Positions 18,045-26,324 of a DNA stretch of 64,000 bases are shown here, piece after piece (position 1 is the first letter of the stretch; the number at the start of each line of letters is the position of its first letter). Position numbers and translations under genes: made by a program. The notes beneath the pieces were generated by a model. It worked only from the letters and a program-made list of their open reading frames with translations. It ran no database searches and was not told the DNA's origin. Source of the stretch: Lichenicoccus roseus (GTDB lineage: Bacteria > Pseudomonadota > Alphaproteobacteria > Acetobacterales > Acetobacteraceae); assembly GCF_005844085.1 (NCBI RefSeq), contig NZ_VCDI01000004.1, forward strand, positions 124,001-188,000, written 5' to 3'.

Positions 18045-19186
18045 CCACACGTCGCCTGCGCCTCGGCATGGTCGGTGGCGGCGAAGGCAGCTTCATCGGC
18101 GCCGTGCACCGCCTCGCCGCCCGCATGGACGACCAGTATGAGCTGGTCGCCGGCGCCTTCTCCTCCGACCGCGAGCGCGGCGCCCGATCGGGTGCGGCGC
18201 TGCATGTGCCGTCCGACCGCATCTATCCCGACTTCGAGACGATGGCGCAGGCCGAGGCAGCGCGCGACGACCGCATCGACGTGGTCAGCGTGGTGACGCC
18301 GAACGACAGCCACGCCGCCATCTGCAGTGCCTTCCTGCGTGCCGGCATCGGCGTGATCTGCGACAAGCCGCTGACCACCACGATCGAGGATGCACGGTCG
18401 CTGCGCACCCTGGTGCGTCAGACCGGCCTGCCGTTCATCGTGACGCACACCTATGCCGGCTATCCGATGGTACGCGAGGCGCGCGCGATGGTCGCCGCCG
18501 GCGCGCTGGGCACGATCAGGCTGGTGCAGGTGGAATATCCGCAGGACTGGCTGAGCGAGCCGGTGCGCAGCAAGCAGGCGGACTGGCGCGTCGATCCGGC
18601 GAAATCCGGTCCCACCGGCTGCACCGGCGATATCGGCACGCACGCGCATCACCTCGCCTGCTACGTCAGCGGCCTGGAGGTCGAGACGCTGCTCGCCGAA
18701 CTCAGCACCATGGTGCCGGGCCGCGCGCTCGACGACAACGTCGGCATGCTGCTGCGGTACAAGGGCGGTGCGCGCGGCATGCTGTGGGCAAGCCAGGTGG
18801 CGCCGGGCGACGCCAACGGACTGCGCGTGCGCGTGTATGGCGAACGCGGCTCGCTGTTCTGGGTGCAGCAATTCCCCAACCAGCTGCAGCACACGCCGCT
18901 GGGCGAGGCGACGCGCACGCTGTTCCTCGGCATGAAGGGATTGTCGCCGGTGGCGGTTGCCGGCGCGCGGGTTCCCGCCGGTCATCCGGAGGGATATCTG
19001 GAAGCCTTCGCGCAGCTCTACACCGATGCCGCCGCGGTGATCCGGGCGCACGCCGACGGACACCGGGCGGACACCGAGCTGGATCTGCTGCCCGGCATCG
19101 ATGCCGGCGTGCGTGGCGTCGCCTTCATCATGGCGGCGCTGCGGTCGAGCGAGGCGGGCGGCTGCTGGACCGCGATCGAGGACTGA
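18041..19186 (+). CDS. Gfo/Idh/MocA-family oxidoreductase
   Basis: NAD(P)-dependent sugar or polyol dehydrogenase of 381 residues. The Rossmann motif is GMVGGGEGSFIG near the N-terminus. The catalytic lysine sits in ICDKPLTT, the family's EKP-type motif with Asp in place of Glu, and a GDIGTHAHHL segment supplies the active-site Asp/His. Its start overlaps the isomerase stop, so the two likely act in sequence on one substrate, for example an oxidation followed by isomerisation. A second such pair occurs at 37481-39438. A terminator-like hairpin follows. Confidence 0.86.
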   Translation: MTTRRLRLGMVGGGEGSFIGAVHRLAARMDDQYELVAGAFSSDRERGARSGAALHVPSDRIYPDFETMAQAEAARDDRIDVVSVVTPNDSHAAICSAFLRAGIGVICDKPLTTTIEDARSLRTLVRQTGLPFIVTHTYAGYPMVREARAMVAAGALGTIRLVQVEYPQDWLSEPVRSKQADWRVDPAKSGPTGCTGDIGTHAHHLACYVSGLEVETLLAELSTMVPGRALDDNVGMLLRYKGGARGMLWASQVAPGDANGLRVRVYGERGSLFWVQQFPNQLQHTPLGEATRTLFLGMKGLSPVAVAGARVPAGHPEGYLEAFAQLYTDAAAVIRAHADGHRADTELDLLPGIDAGVRGVAFIMAALRSSEAGGCWTAIED

Positions 19187-19199
19187 AGCCCGTCCAGGC

Positions 19200-19221
19200 G
19201 ACGCGCTCAGCCGAGCGCGTC
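19200..19221. terminator. Bidirectional terminator hairpin
   Basis: GACGCGCTC (19200-19208) and GAGCGCGTC (19213-19221) form a perfect 9-bp stem with the loop AGCC. It lies between the convergent Gfo/Idh gene (stop at 19186) and the tartrate dehydrogenase gene, overlapping the last codons of the latter, so it could end transcription from both sides. Confidence 0.55.
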
Positions 19222-20298
19222 CGCCACCGCCTTGCCACAGGTCGCGGTATCGGCACGGCCGCCCAGGTCGCAGGTACGCAGCGACGGCTCCGACAGCACC
19301 CGCTCGATCGCCGCCTCCACGGCGGTCGCGGCTTCGCTTTCGCCGAGATGCTCGAGCATCATGGACGCCGCCCAGATCTGGCCGATCGGATTGGCAATCC
19401 CCTGCCCCGCGATGTCCGGCGCGGAGCCGTGCACCGGCTCGAACAGGGATGGATAGCGCCGCTCGGGGTCGATGTTGCCGGCGGGTGCGATGCCGATCGT
19501 GCCGGTGCAGGCGGGCCCTAGGTCGGACAGGATGTCGCCGAACAGGTTCGACGCCACGATGACGTCGAAATGGTCGGGCCGCTGCACCAGATGGGCGCAC
19601 AGTATGTCGATATGGAAGCTGTCCGTCTCGATGTCCGGATAGTTCCTCGCCATCTCTCGAAAGCGCTCGTCCCAGTATGGCATCGAGATCGAGATGCCGT
19701 TCGACTTGGTCGCCGACGTGACCCGGCGGCGCCCCTGCTTGCGCGCCAGCTCGAAGGCGTAGCGCATGATGCGGTCGACGCCGATTCGCGTCATGACGGT
19801 TTCCTGCACCACAAACTCGCGATCGGTGCCGGCAAACATCCGCCCGCCCACCGAGGAATACTCGCCCTCGGTGTTCTCGCGCACGATGACGTAGTCGATG
19901 TCGCCGTGCTTGCGGCCCGCGAGCGGCGAGGCCACGCCAGGCATCAGCCGGACCGGGCGGACATTCGCGTACTGGTCGAATTCCCGCCGCATGGCGACCA
20001 GGGAACCCCACAGCGAGACATGGTCGGGGATCTTGTCCGGCCAGCCGACGGCGCCGAAGAACACCGCGTCGTGGCCGCCGATGCGGTCCTTCCAGTCCTC
20101 GGGCATCATCCTGCCGTGCGATGCATAGTAGTCGTACGAGGCGAAATCGAACTGGTCGGTCTCGATCCGGAAGCCGTACCGCCTGGCCGCCGCTTCGAGG
20201 ACCCGCAATCCCTCGGGCACGACCTCCTTGCCGATGCCGTCCCCCGGGATCACGGCGAGACGGTACACCCTGTTGGTCCCGGCAGTATCGTTGGTCAT
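19207..20298 (-). CDS. ttuC: Tartrate dehydrogenase/decarboxylase
   Basis: Beta-decarboxylating dehydrogenase of 363 residues related to isopropylmalate and isocitrate dehydrogenases. Features are AVIPGDGIGKEVVPEG, IVRENTEGEYSSVGGR, the lysine in TSATKSNGI and the metal/NAD region SNLFGDILSDLGP followed by EPVHGSAPDIAGQGIANP. The ENTEGEYSSVGGR and SNGI context matches the TtuC/tartrate group better than LeuB. These enzymes act on tartrate and D-malate, giving oxaloglycolate or D-glycerate. GGGAGG lies six bases before the ATG at 20298. A D-glycerate kinase is encoded divergently next door, which supports the tartrate role. Confidence 0.85.
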   Translation of the reverse strand: MTNDTAGTNRVYRLAVIPGDGIGKEVVPEGLRVLEAAARRYGFRIETDQFDFASYDYYASHGRMMPEDWKDRIGGHDAVFFGAVGWPDKIPDHVSLWGSLVAMRREFDQYANVRPVRLMPGVASPLAGRKHGDIDYVIVRENTEGEYSSVGGRMFAGTDREFVVQETVMTRIGVDRIMRYAFELARKQGRRRVTSATKSNGISISMPYWDERFREMARNYPDIETDSFHIDILCAHLVQRPDHFDVIVASNLFGDILSDLGPACTGTIGIAPAGNIDPERRYPSLFEPVHGSAPDIAGQGIANPIGQIWAASMMLEHLGESEAATAVEAAIERVLSEPSLRTCDLGGRADTATCGKAVADALG

Positions 20299-20501
20299 GC
20301 TCGCCTCCCTTGGAACGGCGTGAAGATGATAGCGCGGGATCGAGAATGCCACTTCTACCCGGACCACAGCGGCGCGAGCGACGTCCTGCTCGTGCCGGCA
20401 CTTGCCGTCGCGGCGCCGTCGCGTAGCCTCGGGCGACTGCAGGTCGGCACCGCGGGGCGACGTCCGGCAAGTCATGCGAGAACCCCGTGCAAAGGCTTGC
20501 C

Positions 20502-21374
20502 ATGATGAACGCCGACCTTGTCGATCCGATGGAAGCGGGACGCTTCGACCCGTCGCCGGGCGCGAACGCGTTCGACGCGGCCGACCGGCTGATCGCCGAG
20601 ACTCTAGTGGCGTGCCGCACCCGGCTCGGCCGGCCGATCCTGACGGGGCTCTGCGGGGCGCAGGGCAGCGGCAAGTCGACCACCGCGGCGCGGCTCAGGC
20701 ATCGTCTGGAGAGTGCCGGCCATCCCACCGTGGTGCTGTCGCTCGACGATTTCTACCTGACCCGCGCCGAGCGGATATCGCTCGGGCGCGACGTGCATCC
20801 GCTGCTCGAGACCCGGGGGGTCCCGGGGACGCACGATCTCGACCTTGCCCTCGCCACCATCGACGCGCTGCTCGCCGGACACGAGGTCGCACTGCCGGTG
20901 TTCGACAAGACCCGCGACGACCGCGCGCCGCCACAGGCGTGGCCGCACTCCCCCGCCAGGGTGTCGATCGTGATCCTGGAGGGCTGGTGCGTGGCGGCAC
21001 GGCCGATGCCGGAGGAGCACCTCGCGACACCGGTCAACAGGCTCGAGCAGGAGGAGGATGGCGGCGGGGAATGGCGCCGCCACGTCAATGCGGCGCTCTC
21101 CGGCCCCTACCGCGAGCTGTTCGGGCGGCTGGACTACCGGGTGCTGCTGCTGGCGCCCGGCTTCGAGCATGTCCATGCGTGGCGGCTCGAGCAGGAGGAG
21201 CGGCTCGACCGCGTTCCCGGTTCCGCCCTGCCCTCGATGGATGCCGCCGCGGTGGCGCGCTTCATCGCGCACTACGAACGGGTGACGCGCTGGATCCTCG
21301 AGGACCAGCCGGCGGACCTGGTGATCGGGATCGGCCCGGACCGGACGCCGCTCACCTGGCGGTTCAACGACTGA
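20502..21374 (+). CDS. D-glycerate 3-kinase-like P-loop kinase
   Basis: P-loop kinase of 290 residues with Walker A GAQGSGKST (52-60), LSLDDFYLT, PGTHDLDL and a Walker-B-like ILEGWCVAA. This arrangement matches the plant GLYK/YggC group that phosphorylates D-glycerate to 3-phosphoglycerate; it is unrelated to the GarK/GlxK 2-kinases. AAAGG lies six bases before the first of two adjacent ATGs (20502, 20505). It is divergent from the tartrate dehydrogenase across about 200 bp, so the two could share control and take tartrate to central metabolism. Confidence 0.8.
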   Translation: MMNADLVDPMEAGRFDPSPGANAFDAADRLIAETLVACRTRLGRPILTGLCGAQGSGKSTTAARLRHRLESAGHPTVVLSLDDFYLTRAERISLGRDVHPLLETRGVPGTHDLDLALATIDALLAGHEVALPVFDKTRDDRAPPQAWPHSPARVSIVILEGWCVAARPMPEEHLATPVNRLEQEEDGGGEWRRHVNAALSGPYRELFGRLDYRVLLLAPGFEHVHAWRLEQEERLDRVPGSALPSMDAAAVARFIAHYERVTRWILEDQPADLVIGIGPDRTPLTWRFND

Positions 21375-21551
21375 GCGCCGAGCTGGCCGGACGGTGCTGC
21401 AGCCGTCCGGCCGTCCGGGCGGAAAGCCGCTGAAGGCGCTGGCCGGCATCCAGCCGGAGGGATCGATGATGGCGCCCGGCTGTTTCAAACCCGGAAGAAT
21501 CCCGGCCGTTCAAGCTTCATGCGCTCGATCGACGGGCCAGTGGAGAACGCG

Positions 21552-21779
21552 ATGACAGTGCGGTGGACCGTGGCCATGGGCGCCCTGCTTCTGACGCTGG
21601 CGGCATCGGCCTGTGCCGGCAATGGCCCGGGCACCATACATCAGGGCGCGCTCGCCCCCGGCTCGCTCGCCCGGGCCCCGGTCGGCGCCAGCCAGATGGG
21701 ACCGGAGAGCGTCGGAGTCGCCGGGACCGGACCCGCCGGGTCCGATGCAGACGTCGGGGACGGAACCTACGGCTGGTAG
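21552..21779 (+). CDS. Small predicted lipoprotein
   Basis: Protein of 75 residues with a positively charged start (MTVRW), a hydrophobic core (VAMGALLLTLAAS) and a lipobox-like ASAC, so it is probably lipidated at the cysteine and held in the outer or inner membrane. The rest is Gly/Ala/Pro-rich and low in complexity (PGSLARAPVGASQMGPES), ending GDGTYGW, without a known domain. GGAG lies about six bases before the ATG at 21552; an in-frame ATG at 21519 is less likely. It stands alone, convergent with nrdA. Confidence 0.55.
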   Translation: MTVRWTVAMGALLLTLAASACAGNGPGTIHQGALAPGSLARAPVGASQMGPESVGVAGTGPAGSDADVGDGTYGW

Positions 21780-21828
21780 CGCCGCGGCAATCTCGGTGCC
21801 AGGCGCGCATTCCGACCGGTCGAGGCTT

Positions 21829-23760
21829 CTACTGGCAGGCCAGGCATTCCTCGTAGTCGGTGCTGGACTGCCGCGGCGGTGACGCCATGGGGGGGACCGC
21901 CGCCTCCTGCTGCAGGATGTCGGTCTTGACCGCCATGTCACTGACGGTGTCGGCGCGCTGGATCGAGAGCGACCGGCAATAGTACAGCGACTTCAGGCCG
22001 CGCGACCATGCCATCATGTGGATCTGGTGCAGGTCGCGCTTGTGGATGTCGGCCGGCAGGAACAAATTCACCGACTGGCTCTGGCAGATATATGGCGTCC
22101 GATCCGCCGCATGTTCCACCACCCAGCGCTGGTCGAGTTCGAACGCGGTCTTGAACACGTCCTTTTCCTGCTGCGTCAGGAAATCCAGGTGCTGCACGCT
22201 GCCCTTGGTGAGCGTGATCGAGGACCATACCTCGTCGCGATCCTGCCCCTTGGAAGACAGCAATCTCTGCAGATGCCGGTTGCGCACGGTGAACGATCCC
22301 GACAGCGTCTTCTGCAGGAACACGTTGGCGGCGATCGGCTCGATGCCCGGGCTGGTGGCGCCGGTGATGATCGAGATCGACGCGGTCGGCGCAATTGCGA
22401 TCTTGTGCGAGAAGCGCTCCATGACCCCGTATTCCGCGGCGTCCGGGCAGGCGCCCTTCTCTTCCGCCAGCATGCGCGATGCGGCGTCGGCCTGGCTGCG
22501 CAGATGCTGGAACATGCGCTTGTTCCAGACCTTGGCGATGACGCTTTCGAACGGGATGTTGTTGGCCTGCAGGAACGAATGGAACCCCATCACGCCGAGC
22601 CCGACCGAACGCTCCCGCGCGGCGGCATATTTCGCCCGCGCCATCTCGTCCGGTGCGCGGTCGATGAAGTCCTGCAGCACGTTGTCGAGGAACCGCATCA
22701 CGTCCTCGATGAACAGCGGATGGTCTTTCCACTCGAACCAGGTCTCGAAATTGACCGACGACAGGCAGCACACCGCGGTACGCTGCTGGCCGTGCTGGTC
22801 GATACCGGTGGGCAAGGTGATCTCGGAGCACAGGTTGGAGGTCTTGACCTCCAGCCCGGCCAGCTTGTGGTGCTCGGGACGCGCGTTGTTCACATGGTCC
22901 GAATAGATGATGTACGGCTCGCCCTGCTCCATCCGCGCGGTCAGGATGCGTATCCACAGGCTGCGCGCCGACACCTTGCGGATATGCGCGCCGTCCTTCG
23001 GCGACACCAGAGCCCATTCCTCGTCGGCCTGCACCGCGCGCATGAACCCGTCCGGGATCAGCACGCCGTGATGCAGGTTCAACGCCTTGCGGTTTGGATC
23101 GCCGCCGGTCGGGCGGCGCATCTCGATGAATTCCTCGATCTCCGGGTGCCAGACCGGCAGGTAAACCGCCGCGGAGCCACGACGCAGCGAGCCCTGCGAG
23201 ATCGCCAGCGTCAGGCTGTCCATCACCCGGATGAACGGGATCACCCCCGAGGTCTTGCCGTTGCGCCCGACATTCTCGCCGATGGAACGCAGGTTGCCCC
23301 AGTAGGAGCCGATGCCGCCGCCCTTGGACGCCAGCCAGACATTCTCGTTCCACAGCCCGACGATGCCCTCCAGGCTGTCGCTGGCCTCGTTCAGGAAGCA
23401 GGAGATCGGCAGCCCGCGTGTGGTGCCGCCGTTCGAGAGCACCGGGGTCGCCGGCATGAACCAGTGCCGCGACATGTAGTCGTAGATGCGCTGGGCGTGC
23501 GGCTGGTCGTCGCCGTAGAAGCTGGCGACACGGGCGAACAGGTCCTGGTAGCTCTCGCCGGGCAGCAGGTATCGGTTGTCCAGGGTAGCGCGGCCGAAAT
23601 CGGTCAGCAGCGCATCCCGCGAGCGGTCGACCCGCACCTGGTGGCGGCCCGGCATCTGCACCGCATCGACCAGCATGTCGGGGTGAGCCGCCTCGTCCGC
23701 GCTCGCATCCGGCCGGGTCTTCGCTTCGTGCAGGGTCATCAGCTTCTCCGCGGGGCCCAT
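21829..23760 (-). CDS. nrdA: Class I ribonucleotide reductase alpha subunit
   Basis: Large subunit of 643 residues that reduces ribonucleotides to deoxyribonucleotides. The redox cysteines are C121 (LPISCFLNEAS) and C332 or C331 (AVCCLSS), and the radical site is NLCSE (N309, C311, E313). The C-terminal shuttle pair is CLAC at residues 639-642. At this length it lacks the N-terminal ATP-cone, so the usual dATP overall-activity switch is probably absent. Two starts have ribosome-binding sites: 23760 (MGPAEK) and 23739 (MTLHEA). Its partner nrdB is 6.8 kb downstream. Paired DnaA-box-like sites lie 157-177 bp upstream. Confidence 0.94.
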   Translation of the reverse strand: MGPAEKLMTLHEAKTRPDASADEAAHPDMLVDAVQMPGRHQVRVDRSRDALLTDFGRATLDNRYLLPGESYQDLFARVASFYGDDQPHAQRIYDYMSRHWFMPATPVLSNGGTTRGLPISCFLNEASDSLEGIVGLWNENVWLASKGGGIGSYWGNLRSIGENVGRNGKTSGVIPFIRVMDSLTLAISQGSLRRGSAAVYLPVWHPEIEEFIEMRRPTGGDPNRKALNLHHGVLIPDGFMRAVQADEEWALVSPKDGAHIRKVSARSLWIRILTARMEQGEPYIIYSDHVNNARPEHHKLAGLEVKTSNLCSEITLPTGIDQHGQQRTAVCCLSSVNFETWFEWKDHPLFIEDVMRFLDNVLQDFIDRAPDEMARAKYAAARERSVGLGVMGFHSFLQANNIPFESVIAKVWNKRMFQHLRSQADAASRMLAEEKGACPDAAEYGVMERFSHKIAIAPTASISIITGATSPGIEPIAANVFLQKTLSGSFTVRNRHLQRLLSSKGQDRDEVWSSITLTKGSVQHLDFLTQQEKDVFKTAFELDQRWVVEHAADRTPYICQSQSVNLFLPADIHKRDLHQIHMMAWSRGLKSLYYCRSLSIQRADTVSDMAVKTDILQQEAAVPPMASPPRQSSTDYEECLACQ

Positions 23761-24436
23761 CCACCCTGCTCCCCGGGAATGAGAAGCAGACGCTACATGA
23801 TGGGCTCTATTACGACGTCGACCACTAGATAAGGTTCAGGCGACGGGCGCAAGTATTCGGTAAGTGGGCGCTTCGAAGGTGTTGCAGCCTCAACACGATG
23901 AGCCGGACGATCCCCTCGATCCACAGGCTGTGGACAACAGTCCGACTCGCCAGGATCGGACCACGCTTCGCCCCGCCGCGCATGGGAGGGCCCGATCCGG
24001 GGGCATGGCGGCGCTCTTCGGCCCCGGGGGACCCGTCGGCGCGCGTCTCCCTGCAGGCCGGGCCACCCGTAAGGCCCCTCGCGGATCCACCCGCCGCCGG
24101 AGACAAGGACGTCGGATATCCAGCCGGATCGCCGCCATCGGCGTGCCTGACGTGATCTCGCAGGCACAGTGATGCGAACCGGCCCGCCCACGCTGTGCGC
24201 TCCGACCCCGCACTCGATTGTTACCCGACCGGATCGGGCAGCGGCGCCGAAGGTCCGTCTTTTTGTTTCAACTCGTCCTAAATATTGGTCTTGAATGCGG
24301 ACGCAATTACCAACGGTTTCAGTTGTGTGCCCGCAACAACATGTTTAATTAGGTGCGATAATTCTTCTCGCCGTGCTGGCGCTAGCGAAAGGATGTCTCA
24401 AGTTGAATATCGACGACAGGCTGAGGAACGCGACCG
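23761..24436. other. Long divergent intergenic region, nrdA to PYP-like gene
   Basis: This 676-bp gap is the largest in the window and separates nrdA (leftward) from the PYP-like gene (rightward). The left half is GC-rich and contains the DnaA-box-like pair at 23917-23937 and a small hairpin GTGTTG/CAACAC at 23879-23896. The right part, about 24255-24375, is clearly AT-richer than its surroundings (CCTAAATATTGG, GTTTAATTAGG, GATAATTC) and is the natural place for the promoter of the PYP-like gene, though no clean -35/-10 pair is seen. Short open frames here look like chance. Confidence 0.6.
23917..23937. promoter_or_regulatory. Paired DnaA-box-like sites upstream of nrdA
   Basis: CGATCCACA (23917-23925) and, inverted three bases later, TGTGGACAA (23929-23937), which reads TTGTCCACA on the other strand. 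The second differs from the TTATCCACA DnaA box by one base, and the first is close to the Caulobacter TGATCCACA form. The shared TCCACA/TGTGGA arms make a perfect inverted repeat. The site is 157-177 bp upstream of the nrdA ATG. DnaA control of nrdAB is known in E. coli; here it is inferred. Confidence 0.4.
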
Positions 24437-24802
24437 GTGCCCCCTTCATTCGACGAAGTCACGTTGGATCTTCTGGACGCTGCGACAGCCTCCGAGCTCG
24501 ATGATCTCCCGTTCGGGGTGATCGGCTTCGACCGCGACGGGATGATCGAAACCTACAACGCGATGGAGTCCAAGCTCGGCGGCCTTTCCCAGGAGAGGGT
24601 CATCGGCCGCCATCTCTTCCAGGCGATAGCACCTTGCATGAATAACTTCATGATCGCGCAGCGCTTCGAGGACGAGCCGGATCTGGACGAGCGCATCGAG
24701 TATGTCCTGACGTTTCGGATGCGACCGCAGCCGGTGATCCTGCGTCTGCTGCAGCAGCGCTACCGTGCCCGTCGCTACATCGCCATCCTCCGGCGCACCT
24801 GA
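24437..24802 (+). CDS. Photoactive yellow protein-like PAS photosensor
   Basis: Single-domain PAS protein of 121 residues that lines up along its full length with photoactive yellow protein. The chromophore-site residues of PYP are conserved: Y40 and E44 in ETYNAMES (PYP Y42, E46), the attachment cysteine C67 in AIAPCMNN (PYP C69), and M95 in TFRMRP (PYP M100). PYP T50 and R52 are replaced by G and L, and the loop after the cysteine is three residues shorter. The GTG start at 24437 is fixed by an in-frame stop at 24422, with GAGG ten bases upstream. It is followed six bases later by a GGDEF protein. Whether it binds p-coumarate is untested. Confidence 0.8.
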   Translation: MPPSFDEVTLDLLDAATASELDDLPFGVIGFDRDGMIETYNAMESKLGGLSQERVIGRHLFQAIAPCMNNFMIAQRFEDEPDLDERIEYVLTFRMRPQPVILRLLQQRYRARRYIAILRRT

Positions 24803-24808
24803 CCGGCC

Positions 24809-26104
24809 ATGAGCGACATCTTGGCAGGGTCTGGACTCGAGGCCGATTACGAACTGCTCCTCTCCTTCCTCTACATGTGTCCGGCCGGCCTGCTGCAGAT
24901 CGACCCGTCCGGCGCGGTGCGGATGGCCAATCCCCTCGCCGCCCAGCTCCTGCTGCCGCTGGGAGGCAGCCCGGTCCTCGACAACCTGTTCGAACGTCTG
25001 GAGACCTTCGCGCCGGAGATACGCAATCTCGCTTCGTCCTACAGCGCACCGCGCGGAACGATCTGCGCGAGCCATCGTGTCTTCGTGAATAAATCCTGGT
25101 CGAATCCGGAGGTGCTCTCGATCAGCCTCTTGCGTGTCGACCGCGATTGCCTGATGGCCGTCGTGACCGACATCTCGCTGCAGGTGAAGCAGGAGCGGCA
25201 GCTCAAGCAGACGGAGTCGTGGTTCGAGGCGATCTTCACGGGCGTCAACGATTTCGCCTTCTTCGCCCTCGACCGCTACGGACTGATCGAGGAGTGGAAC
25301 AGCTCGGGCCTCCGCCAGACTGGCTTCGAGACCGCGGAGATGCTGGGCCGCACACTTCATTGTCTGTATGCGTCCGACGAGAATATCCGTCACAAGCCGG
25401 AACTTCAGCTCGAGGCAGCGCGCCGCGAAGGCTGGCATGTCGATGAAGGCCGGTGCGTCCGCAAGGACGGAAGCCGCTACTGGAGCCAGAGCCTGGTTGC
25501 AGCGCTGCGCGAGGAGAATGGCGAGATCTGTGGCTTCTCGATGGTTCTGCGCGACATCACCGAGCGGCGCGTGACCGCCGCCGAGGTGCAGCGCCTTCTC
25601 ACGACCGATCATCTGACCGGGGCCGTGAACCGCGCGCGGTTCTTCGAGCTTGCGGAAACCGAGATCGCCCGCTGGCATCGGCATCGCCGGCCACTCTCGG
25701 TCGTCATGATCGACCTCGACCACTTCAAGCACGTCAACGACACGAGCGGACATGCCGCCGGCGATCAGGTATTGCGCGTGACCGTCGAACGCTGCCGCAC
25801 CGTCCTGCGGTCGTTCGATATCGTGGCGCGCATGGGTGGCGAGGAGTTCGTGATCCTGCTGCCCGGCACCGACGATCTGGAAGTCGTGGAGATCGCCGAA
25901 CAAATCCGGGCCGTCATCGCAACCGAACCGGTCGTGGCCGGTGACCTCCTGCTTGCGATCACCGCCAGCCTCGGTTGCGCGACGATCAGCGAGGACGCGG
26001 AGGATCTGGATGCGCTGCTCAAGCTCGCGGATGAAGCACTCTACCGTGCCAAGCGGCGGGGGCGGAACCGGGTGGAGACGCAACCGGTTCTGAACCCCCC
26101 GTGA
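24809..26104 (+). CDS. PAS-PAS-GGDEF diguanylate cyclase
   Basis: Signalling protein of 431 residues. Residues 1 to about 130 look like a divergent PAS domain (MCPAGLLQIDPSGAVRMAN), followed by a short linker and a clearer PAS with PAC motif at about 135-255 (ending SMVLRDITERR). The GGDEF domain follows with the active site GGEEF at 343-347, so c-di-GMP synthesis is expected. An RxxD inhibitory site, RSFD (334-337), is placed five residues ahead, so product inhibition is likely. It begins six bases after the PYP-like gene, presumably in one transcript, and is soluble with no membrane segment. Confidence 0.9.
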   Translation: MSDILAGSGLEADYELLLSFLYMCPAGLLQIDPSGAVRMANPLAAQLLLPLGGSPVLDNLFERLETFAPEIRNLASSYSAPRGTICASHRVFVNKSWSNPEVLSISLLRVDRDCLMAVVTDISLQVKQERQLKQTESWFEAIFTGVNDFAFFALDRYGLIEEWNSSGLRQTGFETAEMLGRTLHCLYASDENIRHKPELQLEAARREGWHVDEGRCVRKDGSRYWSQSLVAALREENGEICGFSMVLRDITERRVTAAEVQRLLTTDHLTGAVNRARFFELAETEIARWHRHRRPLSVVMIDLDHFKHVNDTSGHAAGDQVLRVTVERCRTVLRSFDIVARMGGEEFVILLPGTDDLEVVEIAEQIRAVIATEPVVAGDLLLAITASLGCATISEDAEDLDALLKLADEALYRAKRRGRNRVETQPVLNPP

Positions 26105-26324
26105 ACAGGCGACCGGCTTGTGGACCGCTCCGGGACGGTCTGTCCTGTTCCGTGGCAGTACCGATCACGGCGTGGATGCGCCGGTCGCATGATGTCGTTA
26201 CAGTTTTTGCAGCCGGCCCCTGGGCGACCGGCCTCGCGCTGGCCAAGCCCTATATCGTCCGGCGCACGCTCCCGTCGTTCCTCACCAACGCTGCTTGCTC
26301 TGCAGCAGCAGACTGGATCTCCCG

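Noticed and set aside
17846-20728. Very long minus-strand frame of 960 codons
   Set aside because: It is antisense or out of frame to the Gfo/Idh, tartrate dehydrogenase and kinase genes and shows no coherent domain.
23793-24191. Minus-strand frame of 132 codons upstream of nrdA
   Set aside because: Arg/Gly/Pro-rich composition typical of chance frames in GC-rich DNA, and it spans the DnaA-box-like sites.
24285-24521. Short plus-strand frame before the PYP-like gene
   Set aside because: It overlaps the start of the PYP-like gene in another frame, has no good ribosome-binding site and no family-like sequence.
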